A stretch of 64,000 nucleotides of DNA, taken from the NCBI RefSeq assembly GCF_050433385.1, contig NZ_JBNPXI010000018.1:1-64000 (forward strand), read 5' to 3'. A model generated the notes under the pieces. That model was not told the DNA's origin and searched no databases. It worked only from the letters and a program-made list of their open reading frames with translations. This document shows positions 17,734 through 26,788 of this stretch, piece by piece (position 1 is the first letter of the stretch; each line of letters opens with the position of its first letter). This DNA comes from Brassicibacter mesophilus. Its GTDB lineage: Bacteria; Bacillota; Clostridia; Tissierellales; Proteiniboraceae. The translations under genes were made by a program, and so were the position numbers.

Positions 17734-18543
17734 ATGAATGATACGAATATCAATGAATATAGCATAAATTCATATTGTTTTTTATTTTACAAAGATGAAA
17801 TTATATTTAAAGAACATGAAGATTATACTGAGTTTCTATTAATTAGTGAAGTTGAAAAGCTTGGAATTAATAATTCTGAAATGATATATATAGGTACAGT
17901 AGATGGTAGTGATTATTATGCTACAGATATATCTACTAAAGATAAGATTCAAGGTTATTTCTCAAAAGATGTGGGGGAAATATATGGGGAAGTTGCTGAA
18001 AATATATTTTTACTTACTTTACGTGCCTTACATTTATTAAATTGGTTAAATAAAAATAAATATTGTAGTTGTTGTGGAAAAAAAGTACAGATAGAGCCTA
18101 AAAAAGCTTATATAGAATGTTTAAATTGTGGATATATTATTTATCCGCGGATAACTCCGGCTATAATAGTTGCTATTTTAAATGATGATAAAATTCTTTT
18201 AGCACGTTCACCTCACTTTACACCTAATATGTATAGTCTTATATCTGGGCATGTTGATCCAGGAGAGTTTATAGAGACGTGTGTTAAAAGAGAAGTCAAA
18301 GAAGAGGTTGGAATTGATATAAAGAACATTAAATATTTTGGTAGTCATCCATGGCCCTTTCCTAATAAACTTATGCTTGGATTCATAGCTGAGTATTCAT
18401 CTGGAGAAATAGAAATAGACAATGATGAAATAGAAGCAGCTGATTGGTTTTCGTTAGATGATTTACCCAATATACCAGAATATAAGTTGAGCTTTGCAAG
18501 AATTATAATTGATTATATACTCGAGTTTCGAAAGAAATCATAA
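17734..18543 (+). CDS. nudC: NADH pyrophosphatase (NudC-type Nudix hydrolase)
   Basis: A 269-residue cytoplasmic Nudix hydrolase. The domain order is an N-terminal NudC-like region, a four-cysteine zinc ribbon (CSCCGKK then CLNCG), and a Nudix domain whose box reads GHVDPGEFIETCVKREVKEEVGI at about residues 178-200, complete for the Mg-binding REVxEEVG core. The SHPWPFPNKLM segment downstream is the family signature SQPWPFPxS. Enzymes of this type cleave NAD(H) or the NAD cap of RNA. The ATG at 17734 follows TGGAGGT. No attC separates it from the upstream pseudogene or downstream genes. Confidence 0.9.
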   Translation: MNDTNINEYSINSYCFLFYKDEIIFKEHEDYTEFLLISEVEKLGINNSEMIYIGTVDGSDYYATDISTKDKIQGYFSKDVGEIYGEVAENIFLLTLRALHLLNWLNKNKYCSCCGKKVQIEPKKAYIECLNCGYIIYPRITPAIIVAILNDDKILLARSPHFTPNMYSLISGHVDPGEFIETCVKREVKEEVGIDIKNIKYFGSHPWPFPNKLMLGFIAEYSSGEIEIDNDEIEAADWFSLDDLPNIPEYKLSFARIIIDYILEFRKKS

Positions 18544-18570
18544 CTATAATTTAGTTAAGTAACACTGTGG

Positions 18571-18890
18571 CTTTATGATGATGGGGACTCTTGCACCTGC
18601 TTAAGTCCATGTTAGGAATAATTATAATAGCTACATGAAAAAGAAAAGCTATTTATGTGTTGGAGATGAAAAGTGGGGAAGGATCACAAATAATCAAGAA
18701 TGGATGGAAAATGTACGTGCTTTTTACAAAAAACAAGCATCTGGAGAGAGTCGATTTTATCTATGGATATTGTTTTTATATACTCGTTGATATACAGAAC
18801 AACATAAAAATCTGGACACCATTCCTATTAGAAAATAGAGAAGACTTGGAATTCCACTATATTAAAAATCTTTTATTCAAAAAACAATTA
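18571..18890 (+). pseudogene. decayed duplicate of the phospholipase C-like gene
   Basis: Bases around 18600-18855 closely match the middle of the gene at 11901-12557 (around 12005-12255), for example the shared protein stretch VGDEKWGRITNNQEW and the DNA encoding QNNIKIWTPFLLENRE. Several frameshifts and stops destroy the frame, and both ends of the gene are missing. The gene at 11901 is intact, so this is the dead copy. It shows that sequence has been duplicated within the array over about 6.6 kb. Confidence 0.85.
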
Positions 18891-18914
18891 ACTTTATGCT
18901 AGGAGAATAAAACT

Positions 18915-20120
18915 ATGAAAGTTAAAAAAATAAAAGCTAATAATCTTGAGCAAGTAAGAGAATTACATGTCTATTGTACAGGCCGTCAATGGACTGATAG
19001 TGTGCCATCAAAAGATGAATTATCATTTTATACACCTGATGAAATATTAGGAATGTTTGAAGGTGAAAAATTAGTATCTATGATAAGGAACTATACTTTT
19101 AATCAATCAGTAAGAGGTACAATTAAGAAGATGGGAGGAGTCTCTCATGTAGCTACTTTTCCTGAACACCGTTTACATGGATATGTAAAGGAATTAACAA
19201 AAGCAGCATTTTTAGATATGAAAGAAAAGAAGCAATCTGTTAGTTTGTTACATCCTTTTAAAGAAAGCTTTTATAGTGCTTTTGGCTATGTTGGTACAAA
19301 TGACAACTTGTTAGTTAAAATTTCTCTTGATGGATTTTCTCATTATTTAGGAGATGTATCGAAAATAGGAGGTGAATGGGAAGAAAAGAGGGTAAGGGCT
19401 ATTGATGTACAAGATGAATTTGAGGAATTTAAATTTGAACTTGATTTATTGGAACATCATGGACTTGTTTTTCTTAATGATATGTCTAGTGAATATTGGA
19501 AAGAAGATCATGGTGGTGTAATTGTAGTATTCATAAAGAATAATAATAATATTATGGCAGCAGCAAAATATATTAAAATAGGCTCTGGAGAAAATGGAAG
19601 AATTTTTGTGGCAGAAATGTATTGGAAAAACATAGAAAGCAGAGTGATGTTATTCAGATATTTTGCAAAGCATAAAAATCAATTCTCACATATAGAGTTA
19701 AGAATTCCGTATGGCGTTAATTTCTTTGGGTGGTTATGTGATCCAACGAGACCTTTTGAAGTAAAGATTAATAACAATCCATGGATGGTAAGGATTATTG
19801 AAGCAGTAGAAGCAATGAATGATATCAAAGTGAATTTAGAAGGCGAGATTGTTTTAGAATTACATGATGAGTATTGTCATTGGAATAATGGTGTTTATAA
19901 ACTGGAATCTGTTAATAATAAACTAAAAATGAGTAAATGTAAGAGTGTAAAATCACATGTAAAGATGGATATAAGAGGGCTTACAGCACTTCTATATGGT
20001 GTACACTCCGTAGAAGAATTAGAATTTAGGGAGTGGATTGTCCTATCAAATTCAAAGGATAAAAAAATATTAGATGAATGGTTCCCTAAAAAGTTTTTTT
20101 ATAATCCATATTATTTCTAA
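18915..20120 (+). CDS. Eis-like GNAT N-acetyltransferase
   Basis: A 401-residue protein with the three-part layout of the Eis family: an N-terminal GNAT domain (MGGVSHVATFPEHRLHGYVKEL is the acetyl-CoA motif A, about residues 76-97), a second degenerate GNAT fold, and a C-terminal sterol-carrier-like domain (MDIRGLTALLYGVHSVEEL). Eis enzymes acetylate aminoglycosides or lysine side chains; here the Q/R-x-x-G/A motif is EHRLHGY. Cytoplasmic. The ATG at 18915 follows AGGAGA. The downstream gap 20121-20386 holds an AGTATTA/TAATACT stem followed by CTTTT but no attC. Confidence 0.85.
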   Translation: MKVKKIKANNLEQVRELHVYCTGRQWTDSVPSKDELSFYTPDEILGMFEGEKLVSMIRNYTFNQSVRGTIKKMGGVSHVATFPEHRLHGYVKELTKAAFLDMKEKKQSVSLLHPFKESFYSAFGYVGTNDNLLVKISLDGFSHYLGDVSKIGGEWEEKRVRAIDVQDEFEEFKFELDLLEHHGLVFLNDMSSEYWKEDHGGVIVVFIKNNNNIMAAAKYIKIGSGENGRIFVAEMYWKNIESRVMLFRYFAKHKNQFSHIELRIPYGVNFFGWLCDPTRPFEVKINNNPWMVRIIEAVEAMNDIKVNLEGEIVLELHDEYCHWNNGVYKLESVNNKLKMSKCKSVKSHVKMDIRGLTALLYGVHSVEELEFREWIVLSNSKDKKILDEWFPKKFFYNPYYF

Positions 20121-20386
20121 AGTATTAATTCGTTGTGCATAGCGAGTAATACTCTTTTATCCCATACTGTTCTAAAATAGATGGAAGAGCATTTTTAATT
20201 CGCAATTTTTTAAAAATATGTAATTAATATGGAAAACAATTTTAGTAATGTGATGATTGATTTAGAGTAAATCAAAATAGGGTAAAGACGAAACTGCAAC
20301 TGATACAGCATGGAAGACATTTTAGCATAGTAGACAGAAAAAGTGAGATAATCATATTATTTAAATAAGTTACAAGGAGAGAAAAG

Positions 20387-21652
20387 ATGGCCAACAACGT
20401 AAATGTTGAATCTAATAATTCTAAAACAAAGAAGACAATTGAAACCAAAAGTAAATTATGGAATCTGAATTTTATATTACTATGGCAAGGTCAATTGGTT
20501 TCTAATTTTGGAGATTCAGTATATGATATAGCCTTAGGATTCTGGATATTAGCTAAAACAGGGTCTACTGGTTTGATGGGAATATTAATGGCAACAGCAG
20601 TTATTCCAAGAGTGTTTTTGTCACCCATTGCTGGTACATATGTAGATCGACATAATCGGAAAAATATACTTATTATAACAGATGTTATAAGAGGGATAGT
20701 AATAAGTTTTGTTGGTGTAGCAGCAATCATGAATTTTATTCAGATTTGGATGGTACTCTTGGGTGGAATAGTTCTTGGAATCTGCGGTTCTTTCTTTAAT
20801 CCAGCTGTACAATCATCTATTCCTGACTTAGTACCAAAGGATAAGCTTGTAAAAGCTAATTCAGCTTTTTCTTTAGCTAGCACTGGCACAGATATTATAG
20901 GAAAAACTGCAGGAGGATTTATTTTTCAAATAATAGGTGCACCTATTATGTTTTTAATAAATGGTATAAGTTATATTTTTTCAGCTTGCACTGAGCTGTT
21001 TATAAAGATTCCAAATAAGAAAAGGGATATAAATAATGTTAATTTTTTTGAAGATTTAAAATCAGGGTTCAATTATGTAAAGAGTTATACAGGTATAAAG
21101 TATTTATATATAACTATTGCTTTTCTTAACTTCTTTGCTGTTATGGGTATTACTTTATTGCTCCCATTGTTTAATTCAAAGCAATATCTTGGACCTGAGA
21201 GATACGGGGTAGCAATGGCATTCTCAACTGGAGGAATGTTTTTAAGATTCTTAATCTTGTCTATTGTTGAATTGAGTAATATTAAGAAGTCATTAATTTT
21301 TACTGTTGGAGGATTAACTAGTGGTTTGGCTATGGGAATACTTCCACACGTTCCCAACTATTTTATTATTATAACCTTATTATTTATTAACGGTCTTTCC
21401 GTAGCTGTTGTTAATTCAATACTTCAATCAAGTATGCAAGCGGCAGTTTCAGAGGACATGCGAGGAAAAGTATTTGGTTTTAGAAGAGCTCTATCATCGT
21501 TACTTATTCCTATGGCAATGGTAATAGGTGGAATATTAGCAGAATTCATTTCAATAAGCATAATAATTTCAGTTGGATTTAGTATTATACTTATATTATT
21601 CTTTGCTTTAGGATTTATGAAACCTGTAAAACAATTAATTGATAGTTTGTAA
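20387..21652 (+). CDS. MFS transporter, macrolide-efflux (Mef)-like
   Basis: A 421-residue integral membrane protein with about twelve hydrophobic segments and the MFS motif A between helices 2 and 3 (GTYVDRHNRKN). The N-terminus (LWNLNFILLWQGQLVSNFGDSVYDIALGFWIL) and RGKVFGFRRALSSL match MefA-type drug:proton antiporters of Firmicutes. The likely role is export of a macrolide or other drug from the cytoplasm; substrate is inferred. The ATG at 20387 follows AAGGAGAG. It is not bounded by attC-like sites, so flanking sites may have been lost. Confidence 0.85.
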   Translation: MANNVNVESNNSKTKKTIETKSKLWNLNFILLWQGQLVSNFGDSVYDIALGFWILAKTGSTGLMGILMATAVIPRVFLSPIAGTYVDRHNRKNILIITDVIRGIVISFVGVAAIMNFIQIWMVLLGGIVLGICGSFFNPAVQSSIPDLVPKDKLVKANSAFSLASTGTDIIGKTAGGFIFQIIGAPIMFLINGISYIFSACTELFIKIPNKKRDINNVNFFEDLKSGFNYVKSYTGIKYLYITIAFLNFFAVMGITLLLPLFNSKQYLGPERYGVAMAFSTGGMFLRFLILSIVELSNIKKSLIFTVGGLTSGLAMGILPHVPNYFIIITLLFINGLSVAVVNSILQSSMQAAVSEDMRGKVFGFRRALSSLLIPMAMVIGGILAEFISISIIISVGFSIILILFFALGFMKPVKQLIDSL

Positions 21653-21906
21653 GATAAATTATTTTCATTAGGGCTAGATGTTTTATTATTATGAATAGTT
21701 AAGGTCTTATATCATGCTATTTGCAGACAGTCCATGAAAAACATGTGGGTCATGCAATGATAGTAAAAACTTTAAATGGCATTGACAATACTTTTTGGAG
21801 CATTTCTTTGGATTAAAAGATGTAGTAGTAGATTATGTGTTGTAATAATTAGTTTAGGAAGAAAGGTTACATTGTTTACTTGTTTACAAGAAGGGGGAGG
21901 AGATTA

Positions 21907-22419
21907 TTGCCAAGTATTTTTAATGAAAAAGAACTAAAATTTAAGTTTAGTCAATCTCCAATAGATGAGTTTTCATGGCATAAGAGCGAAAACCTATCTC
22001 ATCTTGCAAAGTCAGATGACTTGGTCTTTGATATTAAACTGCTTAATAGTGGAAAGTATTCTTATCCTTATCATTTTCATAGAAATGCTGAGGAGTTGTT
22101 TGTTATCTTAAGCGGAAGAGTAATGCTTAGAACTTTAAAAGGATTTAAAGAACTAAGAAGTGGAGATATAGTATTTTTTGAAAAAGGACATATGGGTGCT
22201 CATCAATTGTATAATCATACAGATGATATTTGTTCATATCTTGATATAAGAACAAAAAAAGATATTGATATATGTGAGTATCCTGACTCTGGCAAAGTAA
22301 ATATACTTCCATTCAGAGAAATATTCCTTCAAAATAATCAAGTAGATTATTTTGAAGGAGAAGAGAATATTGAAGAGAGATGGAGCAATTACAAAGATAA
22401 TACTTTGGACGAAATATAG
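21907..22419 (+). CDS. cupin-domain protein
   Basis: A 170-residue cupin. The first cupin motif is readable as YPYHFHRNAEELFVILSGRV (His-x-His...Glu ligands) and the second as GDIVFFEKGHMGAHQLYNH (His). These residues would bind a single metal; enzymes and regulators both occur in the family. The TTG at 21907 is chosen because AAGGGGGAGG ends six bases before it; a TTG at 21880 in the same frame lacks a ribosome binding site. The preceding gap 21653-21906 contains only a scrap (CGSCNDSKNF...). Confidence 0.8.
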   Translation: MPSIFNEKELKFKFSQSPIDEFSWHKSENLSHLAKSDDLVFDIKLLNSGKYSYPYHFHRNAEELFVILSGRVMLRTLKGFKELRSGDIVFFEKGHMGAHQLYNHTDDICSYLDIRTKKDIDICEYPDSGKVNILPFREIFLQNNQVDYFEGEENIEERWSNYKDNTLDEI

Positions 22420-22471
22420 GCGTCTTATTTATGTCACGATAGGTTGCTTAGGAAATAGTATTGGCAACATC

Positions 22472-22628
22472 ATTTAACAATGTGTCCACATTGATCACAG
22501 GTAAGGTATTCCTCTACGGTAAGCGCCCTTAATATACTCCATCACCTAAGCACGTCGCATTAGCCCTTGTCAAAGTATGAACGCCTTCTTCTAAGGCGCT
22601 GGAACGTCGTGAACACAGGACATTAGTG
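22472..22628 (+). repeat. attC-like site 18 (long type)
   Basis: Left box ATTTAAC (22472-22478), right box ATTAGTG (22622-22628, GTT changed to ATT). Arms GTGTCCAC and GTGAACAC pair with one mismatch. 157 bp with a CGCC/GGCG stem near the right end. Confidence 0.7.
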
Positions 22629-22706
22629 GAAATCCTTAAGTAAGTTTTTTGCATTATAAAATAAAACTAAATATAGATTATTTATATAAGAATGAAGTAT
22701 TAAGAT

Positions 22707-22946
22707 ATGAAAATATATATTGTCGGTTCAGTTTCCAGTGGAAAATCTACACTTGCAAAAAAGTTGTCTGAATCATTAAATATTCCTTATAAATCACTTG
22801 ATGAAGTTGTACATATCCCCGACAAATCATACTCTTGGGGTAATCGAAAAAGGAAAGTTGAAGAGCGGGATAAATTGTTTTATTCAGTAATACAACAACC
22901 AAATTGTTTTTTTATTGAGACTCAATCTTATAAAATAGTAAAATGA
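22707..22946 (+). pseudogene. truncated P-loop kinase (topology-modulation/FlaR-like)
   Basis: 79 codons beginning MKIYIVGSVSSGKSTLAKKLS, with an intact Walker A (GSVSSGKST) and the segment YKSLDEVVHIPD typical of FlaR-like or adenylate-kinase-like proteins. The family normally has about 170-190 residues; the frame stops just after the Walker B region (CFFIET), and the next gene follows after 15 bp. The C-terminal half with the lid is missing, so the product is unlikely to be active. A deletion that joined two cassettes and removed an attC is a simple explanation. Confidence 0.65.
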
Positions 22947-22961
22947 TAAGGGGATAAATAA

Positions 22962-23795
22962 ATGTATATAGAGATGAATGATAGAGTTAATATATATGTA
23001 AAACAGTCAGGAGAGGGAATACCTTGTATATTTATTCATGGCGGGCCAGGAGAAGGTAGTCTTGATTTCGAAGTATTAGGTGGCAATTCTTTAGAAAAAT
23101 TTATGCAAATAACATATTTTGATCAAAGGGGAAGTGCAAGATCAGAAGGAACAAGCAGTGATGATTATTCTATAAAGAGAGTAATAGAGGATATTGAAGA
23201 AATAAGGGAAAAATTAGGAATATCCAAATGGATAGTAATGGCACATTCATTTGGAGGAATTATTGCCACAAACTATGTTTACAAATATCAAAATTTTGTA
23301 GATAAGCTCATTTTATTAAATGCGACTCTTAATATGGAAGATTCTTTTGCCAGTCAAATAGTTTATGGAGCGAATCTATTATTTAATGAAGAGTTGCAGC
23401 CTACAGAATATAATTATGATTTAGAAAAGTGGCAATATATTGTTAGCAAACTTATTGAAAAAGATATATTTTATAAACTCCAGTATAAAGATTATAAAAA
23501 TTTTTTAAGGCTAAATGAGGTAAGTAATCAGATAGATAATTTTAATGCAACTATGGCAAATCAGGCTTTTAACAACAAAGAGTATTTTGAAAATTATTTT
23601 GAGCTTACAAAAGAAATAACTGTTCCTGTACTTGTTATAACTGGGGATAAGGATTTTGCTGTTGGGCCAAGTCATTACAAAAATTTTATGTTTCCTAATA
23701 AAAAGATTAAAATTATACAAGGGAAACACATGTTATACTTTGAGAATAACGAAGAATTCAAGTCAATTGTTAAGGAGTTTATTGAAGCAGTATAA
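22962..23795 (+). CDS. alpha/beta hydrolase, proline iminopeptidase-like
   Basis: A 277-residue cytoplasmic alpha/beta hydrolase. The oxyanion motif FIHGGPGEG, DQRGSARSEG and the nucleophile elbow AHSFGG (Ser) are all clear; ITGDKDFAVG supplies Asp and QGKHMLYFEN the His. The HGGPG and DQRG.G motifs point to the prolyl-aminopeptidase (S33) group. The ATG at 22962 follows AAGGGGA. It follows the truncated kinase in the same unit. Confidence 0.85.
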   Translation: MYIEMNDRVNIYVKQSGEGIPCIFIHGGPGEGSLDFEVLGGNSLEKFMQITYFDQRGSARSEGTSSDDYSIKRVIEDIEEIREKLGISKWIVMAHSFGGIIATNYVYKYQNFVDKLILLNATLNMEDSFASQIVYGANLLFNEELQPTEYNYDLEKWQYIVSKLIEKDIFYKLQYKDYKNFLRLNEVSNQIDNFNATMANQAFNNKEYFENYFELTKEITVPVLVITGDKDFAVGPSHYKNFMFPNKKIKIIQGKHMLYFENNEEFKSIVKEFIEAV

Positions 23796-23907
23796 AGTTA
23801 AAGCTTATTATAGGTTAACATGTTAGTATGCAATTTTCATATAGTACGAAATTAATTTAAAGTCAACTGAATTAGACTTCTGATTAAAGTGTAGTGACTA
23901 AAACTAC

Positions 23908-24155
23908 GTATAATAAAGCACTCAAGGTCGTTCTGGCAATGACGTACATTCAAGCGGGTGTGAATCCTGTCAGGGGAAGACTTAGCCAATCGCTTGTATC
24001 GAGTCTTGGAGGTATTACAGTAACGTAATGCTTTAAGAGTAGATAGAAAGTCAGCGAGGTCCCACATGGTATTTTTCATAGTGGGAAAGTATGCAGCACA
24101 CACCACATCACCCACTAAAGGGGTTCAGTGGCATCTGTCATGCGAAATGTTACAC
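23908..24155 (+). repeat. attC-like site 19 (very long)
   Basis: Possible left box GTATAAT (23908-23914), right box GTTACAC (24149-24155); 248 bp. The left half (AATAAAGCACTC) matches site 3. The interior carries extra sequence. It accounts for half of the 487-bp gap 23796-24282; the rest is a leader homologous to that after site 13. Confidence 0.6.
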
Positions 24156-24282
24156 GATAGGTTGAACAATTGACGTGGAGTCCTGACACGTTTTATAAAT
24201 GGGTTATGCTTTACAGAGCATTGATTCGTAATAGTTTTAAAGTGCGAAGTGCGGATGATTTATATAATAGGTGGTGGTATAA

Positions 24283-25179
24283 ATGGTTGAAGTGGTATTT
24301 AGCGACAGCACAAAAGGTTCTATGAAGGTTGCTAAAAACTATAAAAAGGAAAATATAATAGGTGGTGCTATTGGTTATATTGGGGTACCTCTAAGCAAAA
24401 AGGAGTTTGAAGAACACTTTGAGGGTGAGGCATTAGGCGGAAACTCAAAGGAAGTAATAGGTGTTTCGTTCTGTCTTGATATTGGAGATATTTCAAAAGA
24501 TACCACTAGTGAAGAACGAAAAAAGTTACTTTTTGAAATGTTTAAAAATCCATTTGAAAATCAAGAGAGAGAGGAAAAGATATTTGCAAATTATTGGGAA
24601 GAAAATCTTGCTGGTCTACAAAAGCTTAATGACAGCGCTAAAAACGGTGAGCATGTTCGTATATGGTATAGTGATGCACCTTATTCCATGTGTGGATTTT
24701 ATTTTTTAAATTCTGTTTTAAAAGAATATAACTGTAAAGTAACAGCAATAAAATTACCCAAATATCAAACTCAGAAAAACGATACAGTTATTTCGTATTC
24801 ATCTTGGGGCGAAGTTGCTCCGGGAAAGTTTTATCAATTTCTACCACTTGAAGCTGAAATTTCACAGCTTGAACGAAAATTCATAGCATCAGAATGGGTA
24901 GAGCTTCAAGGGCAAAACGCCCCCATTCGTGCAGTTATAAATGGAAAACTAACAAGCGTAGCCGAAGATTTTTATGATTATTTTATTCGCCTAAACATAC
25001 CAGAAGAAGAGTTTATTATGGCACGCCTTATAGGAGAGGTACTTGGCAGACATCAGCTTAGTGTCAGTGATTGGTGGATTGCACACCGTATAAGGAACAT
25101 GATTACGAACGGAGAATTGAAAGTTATTTCAGATAATGAATTTGATTATCGCAAGATATTGAAAAAAGTTAATTCATAG
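24283..25179 (+). CDS. DUF1835/DUF3658-domain protein
   Basis: A 298-residue cytoplasmic protein. The opening VEVVFSDSTKGSMKVAK and the helix-rich middle containing VRIWYSDAPYSMCGFYFL match the DUF1835 domain; the C-terminal half (ISQLERKFIASEWVELQ and EVLGRHQLSVSDWWIAHRIRNMI) matches DUF3658. The function is unknown; the two domains commonly occur together in Firmicutes. The ATG at 24283 follows AGGTGGTGG. Upstream TATAAT (24263-24268) could be a -10 element, but no good -35 is seen. Confidence 0.75.
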   Translation: MVEVVFSDSTKGSMKVAKNYKKENIIGGAIGYIGVPLSKKEFEEHFEGEALGGNSKEVIGVSFCLDIGDISKDTTSEERKKLLFEMFKNPFENQEREEKIFANYWEENLAGLQKLNDSAKNGEHVRIWYSDAPYSMCGFYFLNSVLKEYNCKVTAIKLPKYQTQKNDTVISYSSWGEVAPGKFYQFLPLEAEISQLERKFIASEWVELQGQNAPIRAVINGKLTSVAEDFYDYFIRLNIPEEEFIMARLIGEVLGRHQLSVSDWWIAHRIRNMITNGELKVISDNEFDYRKILKKVNS

Positions 25180-25262
25180 TAAAGCTAATGAGTATTACGA
25201 ATAGGAGGGAATTTGAGATTGAAACATGCTTACTGTTCTTGCTTTTGCGGGCTCGACCCATC

Positions 25263-25432
25263 GTGTAACAATGTTTCTGCACAAGGGTGAGGGAACCAAA
25301 GGTATGCAGTATTGCTTTATAGAGTGAGCACGAAGTAGGTGTACCACGTACCTTTACCTGGTGGCAAGCACTACCAAGGAGAAGGGCTTTGTTAGTTCGG
25401 CTCAGAGACGTTACAGACATGGGGCGTTAAGA
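25263..25432 (+). repeat. attC-like site 20 (long type)
   Basis: Left box GTGTAAC (25263-25269), right box GTTAAGA (25426-25432), 170 bp. The left half is nearly identical to site 14 (TCGTGTAACAATGTTTCTGC), while the right box differs from it, as if hybrid. Central GGTGG-CAAG-CACTACC is a variant of the family hairpin. Confidence 0.8.
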
Positions 25433-25536
25433 AACAGGCTCGATGTAACTACGTGTTTGGACAGGCTATTTTAGACAAGCTTTTAGTGAACATCTAATAG
25501 TTAGGTTGGTTTAGTTAGATGAAAAGGAGAGTTTAA

Positions 25537-26469
25537 ATGGAAGCTAATTTTATTAAAGCTTTAGAGAAGCATGACATTGAGAGTATTAAAAAAATTTCTA
25601 AAGGAGATATTCATAATCATGCACCAAGGGGGGGAAATGTACGCTTTATTGAAAAGTGGGCAGGGGTTCAAATTCCACGTTTGAATCGTAAGTTTATAGA
25701 TCTTGATGATATGCAATCGTGGTATAAAAAAAATATTAGATGCCATTGTCAGGGGACAGATGGTTATGAAGTACGAATTAAAGGTGCTTTTGAGCAAGCA
25801 AAAAATGATGGTGTTACTAAGCTTATTTTGAGTTTTGGACTGGGGGAAGAAACTCTTTATGATAATTTATCTAATTTTATAAAGGTCATTTCCAGTATTC
25901 ATAAAGAAATTGCGCCAGAAATTGAATTTATTCCCGAACTATCATTAGATAGAGGTATTAATGTAGATTCTATACTTCATTTATGCGATGAATATTTTAA
26001 TATGAATTTCTATCAATCAATTGATATATGTGGAAATGAATTTGCACAACCAATAGATAAATTTAAGCCATTATATCGTTTAGCAAAATCATATGGTATG
26101 AAATTACGTGCTCATGCGGGAGAATTTGGTGATGCAGACTCTGTTAGAGAAGCAGTAGAAGAGCTAGAACTAAATGAAGTCCAGCATGGTATAGCGGCGG
26201 CGAAATGCAAAAGTACTACTAGATGGTTAGCCGATAATAATATTACTCTGAATATCTGTCCAGCGAGTAATATTATTCTTAGCAGATCACAAGATTACAA
26301 AACTCATCCTATTCGAACTTTATTTGATGATGGTGTAAAAGTAACAATCAATACTGATGACATTTTAATCTTTGATGTAAGTATATCTCAAATGTTTTTA
26401 GATTTTTATAAAGCAAATGTTTTTACTGCTTATGAGTTAAATGAGATCCGAAAAAATGGACTTATGTAA
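25537..26469 (+). CDS. adenosine deaminase-family protein
   Basis: A 310-residue TIM-barrel metal hydrolase of the adenosine/AMP deaminase family, cytoplasmic. Metal ligands are visible: HNH after beta-1 (GDIHNHAPRGG), His and Glu of LRAHAGEFGD, VQHGI, and the Asp pair in NTDDILIF. The ICPASNIIL segment matches the family NPxSN. The substrate may be adenosine or a modified purine. The protein ends at NEIRKNGLM, slightly shorter than typical homologues, so a small C-terminal truncation is possible. The ATG at 25537 follows AAGGAGAG. Confidence 0.8.
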   Translation: MEANFIKALEKHDIESIKKISKGDIHNHAPRGGNVRFIEKWAGVQIPRLNRKFIDLDDMQSWYKKNIRCHCQGTDGYEVRIKGAFEQAKNDGVTKLILSFGLGEETLYDNLSNFIKVISSIHKEIAPEIEFIPELSLDRGINVDSILHLCDEYFNMNFYQSIDICGNEFAQPIDKFKPLYRLAKSYGMKLRAHAGEFGDADSVREAVEELELNEVQHGIAAAKCKSTTRWLADNNITLNICPASNIILSRSQDYKTHPIRTLFDDGVKVTINTDDILIFDVSISQMFLDFYKANVFTAYELNEIRKNGLM

Positions 26470-26579
26470 TTGAGAGTAAAGTGTAAGCTATTCACATTTT
26501 TATAATTAGTACAAGTAAATACAATGCTTAAAGGAGTGTAGCTTCTATTTACTCTTAGCTTTGTAGGACAGAATCCATC

Positions 26580-26725
26580 GCCTAACATGGCATTTTCGCA
26601 AGGGTGTACTAGGGTACAAGCTTTGGCAGTGTCCACCATACTTTCTCACTGAAAGCCAAGCTAAACCAAGACAGTATTCCTATAAGGTCCAGTTTGAAGG
26701 CGCCACAAGTACGAAGACATCATGC
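26580..26725 (+). repeat. attC-like site 21 (weak right box)
   Basis: Left box GCCTAAC (26580-26586); degenerate right box ATCATGC (26719-26725) followed by ACAAT as in other leaders. Contains the CGCAAGGGTG element of the long type. 146 bp, within the 319-bp gap 26470-26788. Confidence 0.6.
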
Positions 26726-26788
26726 ACAATGGTGAAAATCTAGTATTTTTTTAGGACTGAAAAGATATAAACATTCTGAGGAGATAAC

